Source: Galbitalea soli (GTDB lineage: Bacteria; Actinomycetota; Actinomycetes; Actinomycetales; Microbacteriaceae). From it: a stretch of 64,000 bases of DNA. The position numbers were made by a program, and so were the translations under genes. Below, piece after piece: positions 33,546 through 42,144 of this stretch. The DNA lies in contig NZ_JAAGWZ010000002.1 in the NCBI RefSeq assembly GCF_010686725.1, positions 496,001 through 560,000 of the forward strand. Reading direction: 5' to 3'. Every line of letters begins with the position of its first letter. Position 1 is the first letter of the stretch. The notes under the pieces were generated by a model. That model searched no databases. It worked only from the letters and a program-made list of their open reading frames with translations, and had not been told where the DNA came from.

Positions 33546-34645
33546 GCGCGGCACGGGTCGGCGTCGGCGTGATCGGCGCGGGCGTCATCAGCAGCCAGTA
33601 CCTCGACAACCTCACGACATTCCCCGACCTCGAGGTGCGCTTCGTCGCCGACCTCGACGAGGACCGCGCCCGGGCGCAGGCAGAGAAGTACGGGATCGCG
33701 CGCTCGGGCAGCGTCGCCGAACTGCTCGCCGACGACGGGATCGAGATCGTCGTCAACCTCACCATCCCCGCGGTGCACGTGGAGGTCGGGCTGCAGATCC
33801 TCGCCGCGGGAAAGCACGTGTGGAGCGAGAAGCCCTTCTCGCTCGATCGCGCCAGCGGGCGCCAGCTGCTGGATGCGGCGCACGCGGCCGGCCTGCGCGT
33901 CGCGACCGCGCCGGACACCTTCCTGGGGGCGGGCATCCAGTCGGCCCTGCGCCTTCTCGCGGCAGGCGGGATCGGCGCGCCGCTGACCGCCCTCACCCTC
34001 ACCCAGAATCCGGGACCGGAGCTCTGGCACCCCAACCCCGACTTCCTGTTCCAGGAGGGTGCTGGGCCGCTGTTCGACCTGGGGCCCTACTACCTCACCG
34101 CGCTCGTGCAGATGTTCGGGCCGGTCACCCGGGTGAGCGCCGTCGCCTCGAAGTCGAAGGCCCGGCGCACCATCGGCTCGGGGCCGCGCGCCGGCGAGGA
34201 GTTCGACGTCACCGTTCCCACCCACGTGAGCGCGCTGTACGAGTTCGAGAGCGGGCAGACGGCGCAGAGCCTGTTCAGCTTCGACTCGAAGCTCGGGCGC
34301 ACGCAGTTCGAGGTCGCGGGGGTCGGCGGCACGCTCGTCGTGCCCGACCCCAACATGTTCGAAGGCGACCTCGTGCTGCACCGCGACCCGCACACGAGCG
34401 AGATCATCCCGGCGACCGGGGTCACCACTTCGCGCGGCACCGGCGTGGCGGAACTCGCGCAGGCGATCCGCGCGGGGCGACCGGAGCGGGCGAGCGGTGA
34501 GCAGGCCTACCACGTGGTCGACATCATGGTGTCGACCATCGAGGCGGCGGAGGCCGGGCATCCCGTCGCGGTGGAGAGCACGGTCACCGTTGCTCCGCCG
34601 CTCGACGAGGGCTGGGACCCGCGCGTCGCGACCCTGGGCGGCTGA
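33542..34645 (+). CDS. Gfo/Idh/MocA family oxidoreductase
   Basis: A 367-residue NAD(P)-dependent dehydrogenase. Rossmann start VGVIGAGVISSQYLDNL, then the family EKP motif in WSEKPFSLD (about residue 97). DLGPYYLTAL near residue 180 holds the catalytic Asp with its aromatic neighbour in place of the more common His. It overlaps the isomerase by four bases (GTGA). Family members oxidise or reduce sugars, inositols and their derivatives. Confidence 0.9.
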   Translation: MSAARVGVGVIGAGVISSQYLDNLTTFPDLEVRFVADLDEDRARAQAEKYGIARSGSVAELLADDGIEIVVNLTIPAVHVEVGLQILAAGKHVWSEKPFSLDRASGRQLLDAAHAAGLRVATAPDTFLGAGIQSALRLLAAGGIGAPLTALTLTQNPGPELWHPNPDFLFQEGAGPLFDLGPYYLTALVQMFGPVTRVSAVASKSKARRTIGSGPRAGEEFDVTVPTHVSALYEFESGQTAQSLFSFDSKLGRTQFEVAGVGGTLVVPDPNMFEGDLVLHRDPHTSEIIPATGVTTSRGTGVAELAQAIRAGRPERASGEQAYHVVDIMVSTIEAAEAGHPVAVESTVTVAPPLDEGWDPRVATLGG

Positions 34646-34647
34646 TC

Positions 34648-35754
34648 GTGGGCACGGCGGCCGACGGTCTCGTCGCGGGCTTCGTGGGCGGCGGGTTCAT
34701 GGCCGCGGTGCACAGCCGCGCCGCTCGCTCGGCTCGGGCGCGCCTGCTCGGCATCAGCTCGTCGAGCCCGGCCCGTTCGCAGCGGGCCGCCGACGAACTG
34801 GGCATCGAGCACGCCTATGACGGCCTCACCGAGTTGCTGGCGGATGACCGCCTCGACGTCGTCCACATCTGCACGCCCAACGCGCTCCACCACGAGCAGG
34901 CGCTGGCCGTGATCGCGTCCGGCCGGCACGTCATCTGCGAGAAGCCGCTCGCCGTGACGGTGGCTCAGGCCGAGGAGCTCGTGCGGGCCGCCGAGCGCGC
35001 GGGGGTCACGGCGACGGTGCCGTTCGTCTACCGGTTCCACCCGATGGTGCGCGAGGCCCGCGCGCGGGTCGCCGCCGGTCACGTGGGGCGGCTGCTGAGC
35101 ATCCACGGCTCGTATCTGCAGGACTGGCTGCTGGAGGCGGGCGACGACAACTGGCGGGTCGACGCCGCGCTGGGCGGTCGTTCGCGCGCGTTCGGCGACA
35201 TCGGCTCGCACCTCGTCGACCTCATCGAGTTCGTGACGGGGGACCGGATCGCGCGCGTGAGCGCGCTGACGAGCACCTTCTTCGGCTCGCGGCCGAGCCA
35301 CGCGACGGTCACGACGGAGGACGCGGCGGCGGTCACCCTCGAGACCCGCGGCGGAGCGATCGGCACCCTGCTCGTGTCGCAGGCCGCCCCGGGGCGCAAG
35401 AACCGGCTGCACCTCGAGATCGCCGGCAGCGCGGAGAGCATCGCCTTCGATCAGGAGCAGCCCGAGACGCTGTGGCTGGGGCGGCGCAGCGGGCGCGTGC
35501 TGCTGCCCCGCGATCCCGCGCAGCTGGGGCCCGACGCCGCGCGCCTCTCGGTCGTTCCCGCGGGGCACGCGCAGGGCTATGTGGACGCGTTCGCGGGCTT
35601 CGTCGCCGACACCTATGCTGCGATCGGGGGCGAGAGCCCGGAGGGGCTGCCGCGCTTCGCGGACGGGCTGCGCGCCGCCCGCATCACCGAGGCCGTGCTG
35701 GACTCGGCCGAGACCGGACACTGGATCACCATCGACGACGAAGGAACAGCATGA
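34648..35754 (+). CDS. Gfo/Idh/MocA family oxidoreductase
   Basis: A 368-residue second dehydrogenase of the same family. GFVGGGFMAAVHSRA is the nucleotide site, ICEKPLAVT the EKP motif near residue 94, and DIGSHLVDLIEF near residue 185 provides the catalytic Asp and His. It starts at GTG 34648, two bases after the preceding stop. Two different family members side by side suggest sequential or mutually reversing oxidation steps, as in 3-keto-sugar pathways. Confidence 0.9.
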   Translation: MGTAADGLVAGFVGGGFMAAVHSRAARSARARLLGISSSSPARSQRAADELGIEHAYDGLTELLADDRLDVVHICTPNALHHEQALAVIASGRHVICEKPLAVTVAQAEELVRAAERAGVTATVPFVYRFHPMVREARARVAAGHVGRLLSIHGSYLQDWLLEAGDDNWRVDAALGGRSRAFGDIGSHLVDLIEFVTGDRIARVSALTSTFFGSRPSHATVTTEDAAAVTLETRGGAIGTLLVSQAAPGRKNRLHLEIAGSAESIAFDQEQPETLWLGRRSGRVLLPRDPAQLGPDAARLSVVPAGHAQGYVDAFAGFVADTYAAIGGESPEGLPRFADGLRAARITEAVLDSAETGHWITIDDEGTA

Positions 35755-36758
35755 GTTCGCACCCCGTCACCCTGTTCACCGGCCAGTGGGCCGACCTGCC
35801 GTTCGAGGAGGTGGCCCGGCTCGCCGCCTCCTGGGGATACGACGGCCTCGAGATCGCCGCATCCGGCGACCACCTCGATCTCGCGCGCGCCGACGAGGAC
35901 GACGCCTACCTCGCGTCGCGACTCGAGATCCTCGACCGCCACGGTCTGCGCGTGCACGCCATCTCCAATCACCTCGCCGGTCAGGCGGTCTGCGACGACC
36001 CCATCGACTTCCGGCACCAGGCCATCCTGCGACCCGCGGTGTGGGGCGACGGGGACGCCGAGGGGGTCCGCCGGCGCGCGGCCGAGGACATGAAGCGCTC
36101 CGCCCGGGTCGCCCGCAAACTCGGGGTCGACGTGGTCGTCGGCTTCACGGGGTCGAGCATCTGGCCGTATGTGGCGCAGTTCCCACCGGTGCCCGCGAGC
36201 GTGCTGGAGGCGGGCTACCAGGACTTCGCCGATCGCTGGAACCCTATCCTCGACGTCTTCGACGCGGAGGGCGTGCGGTTCGCCCACGAGGTGCACCCCT
36301 CCGAGATCGCCTACGACTACTGGACCTCGGTGCGCACGCTCGAGGCGATCGACCACCGCGCGGCCTTCGGCTTCAACTGGGACCCCTCGCACATGATGTG
36401 GCAGAACATCGACCCGGTCGGCTTCATCGTCGACTTCGCCGACCGCATCTACCACGTCGACTGCAAGGACACCCGGCTGCGCCCGCAGAACGGTCGGGCC
36501 GGCGTGCTCGGCTCCCACCTTCCGTGGGGCGACCCGCGTCGCGGCTGGGACTTCGTCTCCACCGGCCACGGCGACGTGCCGTGGGAGGACTCCTTCCGCG
36601 CGCTCGAGGCGATCGGGTACCGCGGGCCGATCTCGATCGAGTGGGAGGACGCCGGGATGGATCGCCTGCACGGCGCCGCGGAGGCGGTCACGTTCATCCG
36701 CTCGCTGCTGTGGGAGCTGCCGGCGGCGTCGTTCGACGCGGCCTTCTCGAATCAGTAG
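35751..36758 (+). CDS. Sugar phosphate isomerase/epimerase
   Basis: A 335-residue TIM-barrel isomerase, larger than the one at 32805. VTLFTGQWADLPFEEVARLAA starts the barrel; FAHEVHPSEI, FNWDPSHMMWQNID, YHVDCKD and ISIEWED give the usual Glu/Asp/His metal ligands. Such proteins often follow Gfo/Idh/MocA enzymes and isomerise keto-sugars or inososes. The ATG overlaps the preceding stop by four bases (ATGA). It ends the ROK-linked operon. Confidence 0.87.
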   Translation: MSSHPVTLFTGQWADLPFEEVARLAASWGYDGLEIAASGDHLDLARADEDDAYLASRLEILDRHGLRVHAISNHLAGQAVCDDPIDFRHQAILRPAVWGDGDAEGVRRRAAEDMKRSARVARKLGVDVVVGFTGSSIWPYVAQFPPVPASVLEAGYQDFADRWNPILDVFDAEGVRFAHEVHPSEIAYDYWTSVRTLEAIDHRAAFGFNWDPSHMMWQNIDPVGFIVDFADRIYHVDCKDTRLRPQNGRAGVLGSHLPWGDPRRGWDFVSTGHGDVPWEDSFRALEAIGYRGPISIEWEDAGMDRLHGAAEAVTFIRSLLWELPAASFDAAFSNQ

Positions 36759-36766
36759 GGGGTCAT

Positions 36767-36809
36767 GAAACAGTTGTTCCGAGACGTGTATTCTTGGAAC
36801 AACTGATTC
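36767..36809. promoter_or_regulatory. Inverted-repeat operator over the pucG promoter
   Basis: Arms of 14 bases (GAAACAGTTGTTCC, 36767-36780, and GGAACAACTGATTC, 36796-36809) match at 13 positions around a 15-base spacer. TATTCT at 36789-36794 in the spacer is a plausible -10. The arm ends 19 bases before the aminotransferase ATG, so a bound regulator would control the pucG-allC-rpiR operon. The RpiR protein encoded at its end is the nearest candidate. Confidence 0.65.
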
Positions 36810-36828
36810 ACCGCGCGAGAGGCCCGCC

Positions 36829-38058
36829 ATGACGACATCCATCAACCCGCCGTCTCGACTGCTGATGGGTCCCGGCCCGATCAACGCCGACCCGCGTGTG
36901 CTGAGGGCCATGTCGGCGCAGCTCGTGGGGCAGTACGACCCGGCGATGACCGGCTACATGAACGAGACGATGGCGCTCTACCGCCAGGTGTTCCGCACGG
37001 CGAACGAGGCCACCCTCATTGTGGACGGCACGAGCCGGGCGGGCATCGAGGCCGCCCTCGTCTCGCTCATCGAACCCGGCGATGTGGTGCTCGTGCCCAT
37101 CTTCGGTCGGTTCGGGCACCTTCTCCGCGAGATCGCCGAGCGCTGCGGCGCCGAGGTGCAGGTGCGGGAGCGGGAGTGGGGCACGGTGTTCACGCCCGCG
37201 GAGATCGAGGAGGCGATCATCCAGACCCGCCCGAAGCTCCTCGCCATCGTGCACGGCGACACCTCCACGACGCTCGCGCAGCCGCTCGACGAGATCGGCG
37301 AGATCTGCGCGCGGCACGGTGTGCTGCTCTACACCGACGCCACCGCGTCGCTCGGCGGCAACACCTTCGAGACGGATGCCTGGGGCATCGACGTCGTCAC
37401 CGCGGGCCTCCAGAAGTGCCTGGGTGGTCCCTCCGGCAGCGCCCCCATCACCCTGTCGCCCCGCGCGGTCGAGATCATCACCGCGCGGAAGAGCATCGAG
37501 GCGGGGATCCGCGCCGAGGGCGACCCGGTGATCGCCCAGCCGATCCGCAGCAACTACTTCGACCTGGCGCAGATCCTCGACTACTGGGGACCGAAGCGGC
37601 TCAATCACCACACCGAGGCGACGAGTGCGCTGTACGGGGCGCGGGAGTGCGCGGTCATCCTCGTGGAGGAGGGCATTCCCGCCGCCGTCGAGCGGCACCG
37701 CCTGCACGGCACCGCGATGGTGCACGGTCTGCGCGCGCTCGGCCTCACCCTCTTCGGCGACCAGTCGGTCAAGATGACGAACGTCGTCGGGGTCGAGATC
37801 CCGGCGGGCATCGACGGCGACGGGGCGCGCGCGGCGATGCTCGGCGACTACGGCATCGAGATCGGCACGAGCTTCGGCCCCCTGCACGGTCGCGTCTGGC
37901 GCATCGGCACCATGGGCTACAACGCCCGTCGCGACACGGTGCTGCTCACCCTCGCCGCGCTCGAACAGGTGCTCCGCCGCGGGGGCGTCGCCGTCACGGG
38001 CGGGAGCGGTGTGGGGGCCGCGCTCGACTTCTACGCCGGGGAGGCGACGGCGGCATGA
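36829..38058 (+). CDS. pucG: PucG-like ureidoglycine-glyoxylate aminotransferase
   Basis: A 409-residue class-V PLP aminotransferase of the alanine/serine-glyoxylate group. LLMGPGPINADPRVLRAM is the typical N-terminus, and the PLP lysine is in TAGLQKCLGGPSG (about residue 203). In Bacillus, PucG moves the amino group of ureidoglycine to glyoxylate, making glycine. Its pairing with allantoate amidohydrolase, which makes ureidoglycine, supports that role over plain alanine-glyoxylate transfer. It is the first gene of an operon with ATGA overlaps to the next. Confidence 0.85.
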   Translation: MTTSINPPSRLLMGPGPINADPRVLRAMSAQLVGQYDPAMTGYMNETMALYRQVFRTANEATLIVDGTSRAGIEAALVSLIEPGDVVLVPIFGRFGHLLREIAERCGAEVQVREREWGTVFTPAEIEEAIIQTRPKLLAIVHGDTSTTLAQPLDEIGEICARHGVLLYTDATASLGGNTFETDAWGIDVVTAGLQKCLGGPSGSAPITLSPRAVEIITARKSIEAGIRAEGDPVIAQPIRSNYFDLAQILDYWGPKRLNHHTEATSALYGARECAVILVEEGIPAAVERHRLHGTAMVHGLRALGLTLFGDQSVKMTNVVGVEIPAGIDGDGARAAMLGDYGIEIGTSFGPLHGRVWRIGTMGYNARRDTVLLTLAALEQVLRRGGVAVTGGSGVGAALDFYAGEATAA

Positions 38059-39332
38059 GCGACGCCGATCTCATCATGGATCGCTGCGACGAGCTCAACG
38101 CGATCTCGAGCCGCCCCGACGTGCTCGAGCGCGTGCACCTGTCACCCGAGCACGCCGCGGCGAGCGCGCTCGTCGGCGAGTGGATGACCGCCGCCGGCCT
38201 GCACAGCTGGCAGGATCCGGCCGGCAACCGCTGCGGGCGCCTCGAGGGCGAGTCCGACGGCCTGCCCGCCCTGCTGCTCGGCTCCCACATCGACACCGTG
38301 CCGGACGCCGGCCGCTACGACGGGATGCTCGGCGTGCTGCTGGCGATCGCGGTCGCCGCGAGGATCGCGCGCCGCGGCATCCGACTGCCCTTCGCCCTCG
38401 AGGTGGTGGCCTTCAGCGACGAGGAGGGCACCCGCTTCGGGAACGCGCTCACCGGGAGCCGGGCGCTCGCGGGCACCTGGGATCCGGCGTGGTGGGACCT
38501 CGCCGATGCCGACGGCATCACCCTCGCGGAGGCCTTCGTCGACTACGGGCTCGACCCGGCCCGCCTGCCGGGTGCGTTCCGGCGGCCGGAGAACTACGTG
38601 GGCTACCTGGAGGCGCACATCGAGCAGGGCCCCTATCTGGAGGACGCGGACCGGCGCCTCGCCGTCGTGACCTCCATCGCGGGTGCGCGCCGCTTCGCCC
38701 TCACCATGACGGGCTCGGCGGGCCACGCCGGGGGCACCCCCTACGACCGGCGGCGCGACGCCCTCGTGGGCGCGAGCGAGCTCGTGGTCGAGATCGAGCG
38801 GCTCTCGAAGCAGCACCGCGTGATCGGCACGGTGGGCCGGCTGCAGGCGTTCCCGGGCGGCGTCAACGTGATCCCCGGCCGGGTCGAGTTCTCGCTCGAC
38901 CTGCGCGCGGAGTTCGATGAGGCGCGCGATGGGAGCCTCGCCGCGATCACGGCGGCGGCCCGGGAGATCGCGGACCGTCGCGGGCTCGTCTTCGAGGCCC
39001 GCGAGATCTACCGCGCGGACGCGGTGCGCTGCGACGAGCGGCTTCAGCGGGCGATCGAGGCGGGGATCCGCGCGACGGGCGATCAGCAGCCGCTGCGATT
39101 GTGGAGCCGCGCGGGTCACGACGGCGTGGCCGTCGTGGAGCTGACGCCGATCGCGATGCTGTTCATCCGCTGCCGGGGCGGGGTGAGCCATCACCCCGAC
39201 GAGCACGTGAAGAGGGCCGACGTCGCGGCCGCGCTCGACGCCTTCGAGGCCGCGGTGCTCGCGGTCGCGGAGCGGCACCGCGCGGCGGCGGAGCCCGAGC
39301 GGGCCGAGCCCGCGGGCGCGGAGCGGGCATGA
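38055..39332 (+). CDS. allC: Allantoate amidohydrolase
   Basis: A 425-residue M20-type metal-dependent amidase. Metal and catalytic regions: GSHIDTVPDAGRYDG, FSDEEGTRFGNA, YLEAHIEQGPYLE, and C-terminal GVSHHPDEHV. It removes one urea-derived group from allantoate as ammonia and CO2, giving ureidoglycine. Related hydantoinase-linked carbamoylases are close in sequence, so annotation rests partly on the purine context. The ATG at 38055 overlaps the pucG stop. The C-terminal tail after residue 405 is Glu/Ala-rich and probably disordered. Confidence 0.87.
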   Translation: MSDADLIMDRCDELNAISSRPDVLERVHLSPEHAAASALVGEWMTAAGLHSWQDPAGNRCGRLEGESDGLPALLLGSHIDTVPDAGRYDGMLGVLLAIAVAARIARRGIRLPFALEVVAFSDEEGTRFGNALTGSRALAGTWDPAWWDLADADGITLAEAFVDYGLDPARLPGAFRRPENYVGYLEAHIEQGPYLEDADRRLAVVTSIAGARRFALTMTGSAGHAGGTPYDRRRDALVGASELVVEIERLSKQHRVIGTVGRLQAFPGGVNVIPGRVEFSLDLRAEFDEARDGSLAAITAAAREIADRRGLVFEAREIYRADAVRCDERLQRAIEAGIRATGDQQPLRLWSRAGHDGVAVVELTPIAMLFIRCRGGVSHHPDEHVKRADVAAALDAFEAAVLAVAERHRAAAEPERAEPAGAERA

Positions 39333-40150
39333 GCGCGCCGAGCCTCGCCGAGCGGATCGACGAGAGCTATCGCGAGCTCACGCCGCAGGAGCAGCGCGGC
39401 GCCGACTTCCTGCGCCAGCACCTCGTCGACCTCGCCGTCTACAACCTCACCGAGGTCGCCACGCTCAGCGGCGTCTCGAAGGCGACCATCAGCCGCCTGT
39501 ACCGCAGGCTCGGCTTCGACAGCGCGGAGGATCTGCGCGACCACGCCCGCGCCCTGCGCGCGAGCGGCACCCCGGTCGCCGGTGCGGTGCCCGCCTCGCT
39601 CGAGGCCCACCTCGACCGCGAGCAGGGCAACCTCCGCGCGGCGCTCGCCGAGGTCGACCCGCGCGCGGCCGCCCGCGTGCTCTCCGACGCGCGACGCGTG
39701 CTCGTGATCGGCTTCCGCAACAGCTACCCGATGGCGCTGCACCTCCGCCAGCAGCTCGCCCAGGCCCGCGACGGCGTCGAGGTCGCGCCGCACCCCGGAC
39801 AGTCGGTGGGGGAGGAGCTGGCCTCGATCGACGCGCGCGACGCGGTCGTGCTGATCGGACTGCGCCGACGGCCCGAGCTGTTCGGTGCGGTGGCCGCGGC
39901 GGTGCGGGGCACCGGGGCGGCGGTCATCCTGATCACCGACGCCGGCGGCCGCCGCCACGCCGCCGCGGGCGACCTCGTCGTCGAGTGCTCGACCGACAGC
40001 GTGGGGGCCTTCGACAGCTACGCCGCGGTCGCGAGCGTCATCAGCCTCATCGCGGATGCCGTGCTCGCCCGTCGCGAGGCCGACGGCCGCCGCCGAGTGC
40101 GGATGATCGACGAGCTGTACGACCGCCTCGACGAGCTGGAGCCGCGCTAG
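39329..40150 (+). CDS. RpiR/MurR-family transcriptional regulator
   Basis: A 273-residue regulator. The N-terminal RpiR helix-turn-helix (LTPQEQRGADFLRQHL, VATLSGVSKATISRLYRRLGFDSAEDLR) is followed by a SIS domain (RVLVIGFRNSYPMALHLRQQL, DAVVLIGLRRRPELF) that binds a phosphosugar-like or other small effector. It is the last gene of the pucG-allC operon with an ATGA overlap, so it is likely the local regulator, possibly acting at the inverted repeat at 36767-36809. Its stop codon overlaps that of the convergent mocA-like gene. Confidence 0.87.
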   Translation: MSAPSLAERIDESYRELTPQEQRGADFLRQHLVDLAVYNLTEVATLSGVSKATISRLYRRLGFDSAEDLRDHARALRASGTPVAGAVPASLEAHLDREQGNLRAALAEVDPRAAARVLSDARRVLVIGFRNSYPMALHLRQQLAQARDGVEVAPHPGQSVGEELASIDARDAVVLIGLRRRPELFGAVAAAVRGTGAAVILITDAGGRRHAAAGDLVVECSTDSVGAFDSYAAVASVISLIADAVLARREADGRRRVRMIDELYDRLDELEPR

Positions 40151-40692
40151 CGGTCGACGTCGCCGCCGTCGAAGAGGTCGCCGCACTCGATCTCCTGCGC
40201 ACCGTGCGCGAGCAGGTAGCCGCGCGCCCCGCGGTCGCCGCGGAGCTCCGCGGCGAGCGCGCCCCAGTGCTCGCGCCCGATGAGCACCGGATGGCCGGGC
40301 CGGCCGTCGAAGGCGGCCTGGCGCAGCGAGTCGGGCCCATACCCCGCCGCGACGACGCGTCGCGCGACCGCGTCCGGCAGCTCCGGGAGGTCGACCAGGG
40401 TGAGCAGCACCGCCGCTCCGGAGGCCGCGGCGAGGCCCGCGCGGATCGATGCCGACATGCCCTCCGCCCAGTCCTCGGCCACGACGACCTCATCGCCCGC
40501 GGGCACGAGGGCTCGCGCGTCGTCCGCGGCGGCACCGAGCACGACGAGCACGCGCTCGCAGCCGGCCGCCCGCAGCACGGCGGAGGCGTGGGCGAGCCAC
40601 GGCACGCCGTCGGCGCGGCGCTGGAGGGCCTTGGGTCCGCCCATCCGCCGACCCGCCCCGGCGGCGAGCACGAGTCCGCAGAGGGAAGCCAT
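40147..40692 (-). CDS. MocA-like molybdenum cofactor nucleotidyltransferase
   Basis: A 181-residue nucleotidyltransferase. LVLAAGAGRRMGGPKAL is the nucleotide-binding start, and LLTLVDLPELPD, GRPGHPVLIG and ARGYLLAH follow as in MocA/MobA-like proteins that attach CMP or GMP to molybdopterin. Xanthine dehydrogenase family enzymes often need the MCD cofactor, so this gene probably serves the XDH at 59732-63264. It is divergent from uraD with only 19 bases between start codons. ATG 40692 begins the conserved motif. Confidence 0.82.
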   Translation of the reverse strand: MASLCGLVLAAGAGRRMGGPKALQRRADGVPWLAHASAVLRAAGCERVLVVLGAAADDARALVPAGDEVVVAEDWAEGMSASIRAGLAAASGAAVLLTLVDLPELPDAVARRVVAAGYGPDSLRQAAFDGRPGHPVLIGREHWGALAAELRGDRGARGYLLAHGAQEIECGDLFDGGDVDR

Positions 40693-40701
40693 GGGTACAG
40701 T

Positions 40702-40707
40702 TATACA
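40702..40707 (+). promoter_or_regulatory. -10-like hexamer for uraD
   Basis: TATACA four bases before the uraD ATG, in a 19-base gap. Any uraD transcript from here would be leaderless. Confidence 0.4.
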
Positions 40708-40711
40708 CACG

Positions 40712-41200
40712 ATGATCGACCTTCCCGGCCCCGAGCTCCGCGACCGTCTGCGCACCGCCCTCGGGGTGGAACGGTGGGTGGAGGAGGTCGCCTCGGCCGC
40801 CCCCTACGCCGATCTGACCGAGCTCCTCGCCGTCGCGCACGCCGCGGCCACGCCGCTCGCGGACGCCGAGATCGATGAGGCGGTCGTCCACCACCCGCGC
40901 ATCGGCGAGAAGCCGGTGGGCTCTGGTGCGTCGCAGGCGTTCAGCCGCAGCGAGCAGGCCGCCGTCGACGCCGACGACGAGGCTCTGGCGGCCGCGCTGG
41001 CCGCGGGCAACGCCGAGTACGAGGCGCGCTTCGACCGCGTCTTCCTCATTCGTGCGGCGGGGCGCAGCCGGGCCGAGATCCTCACCGAACTGCGCCGTCG
41101 CATCCAGTTGGATGACCGTACCGAGCTCGCCATCGTCGGCGAGCAGTTGCGCGACATCGCGCTCCTCCGCCTCGAGAAACTGTTCGGAGACCCCTCATGA
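40712..41200 (+). CDS. uraD: OHCU decarboxylase
   Basis: A 162-residue 2-oxo-4-hydroxy-4-carboxy-5-ureidoimidazoline decarboxylase, the third step from urate to S-allantoin. The family signature HPRIGEK (catalytic His at about residue 60), then SRSEQAAV and the Glu/Arg-rich helices YEARFDRVFLIRAAGRS are present. It is translationally coupled to HIU hydrolase by an ATGA overlap. The short helical protein has the normal family length. Confidence 0.92.
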   Translation: MIDLPGPELRDRLRTALGVERWVEEVASAAPYADLTELLAVAHAAATPLADAEIDEAVVHHPRIGEKPVGSGASQAFSRSEQAAVDADDEALAAALAAGNAEYEARFDRVFLIRAAGRSRAEILTELRRRIQLDDRTELAIVGEQLRDIALLRLEKLFGDPS

Positions 41201-41523
41201 GCCAGCTCACCACCCACGTGCTCGACGCGAGCCTCGGGCGCCCGGCGTCGGGCGTTCCGGTCGTGCTCTACACGGGGTCGGGCGAGGTGCTCGCGGGGGC
41301 CGCGACGAACGCCGACGGTCGCGTGCCCGAGCTGGGACCGGACCAGCTCGCGCCGGGGGAGTACCGGCTGGTCTTCGACACCTCCGCCTACTTCGCGTCG
41401 GTGGGCCAGACGGGTTTCTACCCGCGCGTCACGATCGACTTCGAGGTGACGGAGGCCGAGGCGCACTATCACGTGCCCCTGCTGCTGAGCCCGTTCGCCT
41501 ACTCCACCTATCGCGGCAGCTGA
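41197..41523 (+). CDS. uraH: 5-hydroxyisourate hydrolase
   Basis: A 108-residue transthyretin-like enzyme that hydrolyses 5-hydroxyisourate. Catalytic positions are kept: His7 in TTHVLDASLG, Arg in NADGRV, His in EAHYHVPLLLSP, and the C-terminal signature YRGS. Length is normal for the family. It follows uraD with a four-base overlap. Confidence 0.94.
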   Translation: MSQLTTHVLDASLGRPASGVPVVLYTGSGEVLAGAATNADGRVPELGPDQLAPGEYRLVFDTSAYFASVGQTGFYPRVTIDFEVTEAEAHYHVPLLLSPFAYSTYRGS

Positions 41524-41579
41524 GCCCGCGCGGCCCACGGCGCCGCGACCGGGCCCCGGTGCTGCCCGCGCGGCCCACG
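41524..41579. repeat. Direct repeat pair with GC hairpin between convergent genes
   Basis: The 16-base word GCCCGCGCGGCCCACG occurs at 41524-41539 and 41564-41579, flanking a small palindrome ACCGGGCCCCGGT. It lies in the 73-base gap between uraH and the guanine deaminase gene and may act in termination. Confidence 0.5.
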
Positions 41580-41596
41580 CCCACGCGCATCCGCCC

Positions 41597-42130
41597 CTAG
41601 TAGTCGGTGCGGTGCTCGTGCGCCAGCCACGCGTCGAAGGGCTCGGGCGCGTTGTCGGGGCGCACCGCCTCGATGCTGATGTGCCAGGTCGAGCGGTCGC
41701 GCGCGAAGAGCTCGTAGAACTCCCGGTCGTCGAAGCCGCCGCGCGCCGCGTCGTGCCGGTCGGCCGCGTACACCACGCGGTCGATGCGCGCCCACAGCGC
41801 CGCCGAGAGGCAGAGCGGGCACGGCTCGCAGGAGGTGTAGAGCGTCGCCCCCGCGAGGGAGAAGTCGCCCACCGCCTGGCAGGCCGCGCGGATCGCCGTG
41901 ACCTCCGCGTGCGCGGTCGGGTCGAGGGTGGCGGTCACCCGGTTCTGGCCCTCCGCCACGAGTTCGCCGTCGCGCGTGATGAGCGCGCCGAACGGCCCGC
42001 CGCCGTCGGCGACGTTGAGGGTCGCCAGCTCGATCGTGCGAGCGAGCCAGCGCGCATCCGCCTCGGTGCCGGCGGTGCCGGCGATGCCGACCGGGTCGTC
42101 GTCTGCGGGGTTCACGTTCACGATGTCCAT
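41597..42130 (-). CDS. guaD: Guanine deaminase-like nucleoside deaminase
   Basis: A 177-residue CDA-fold deaminase. Zinc and catalytic residues are in PTAHAEVTAIR (His, Glu) and SCEPCPLCL (two Cys). The C-terminal part, DREFYELFARDR and PFDAWLAH, resembles Bacillus GuaD, which turns guanine into xanthine. It is the third gene of an allB-uox-guaD minus operon with short gaps (14 bases from uox). Other purine deaminases of the fold cannot be excluded. Confidence 0.78.
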   Translation of the reverse strand: MDIVNVNPADDDPVGIAGTAGTEADARWLARTIELATLNVADGGGPFGALITRDGELVAEGQNRVTATLDPTAHAEVTAIRAACQAVGDFSLAGATLYTSCEPCPLCLSAALWARIDRVVYAADRHDAARGGFDDREFYELFARDRSTWHISIEAVRPDNAPEPFDAWLAHEHRTDY

Positions 42131-42144
42131 GCTGCCGTCCGCCC

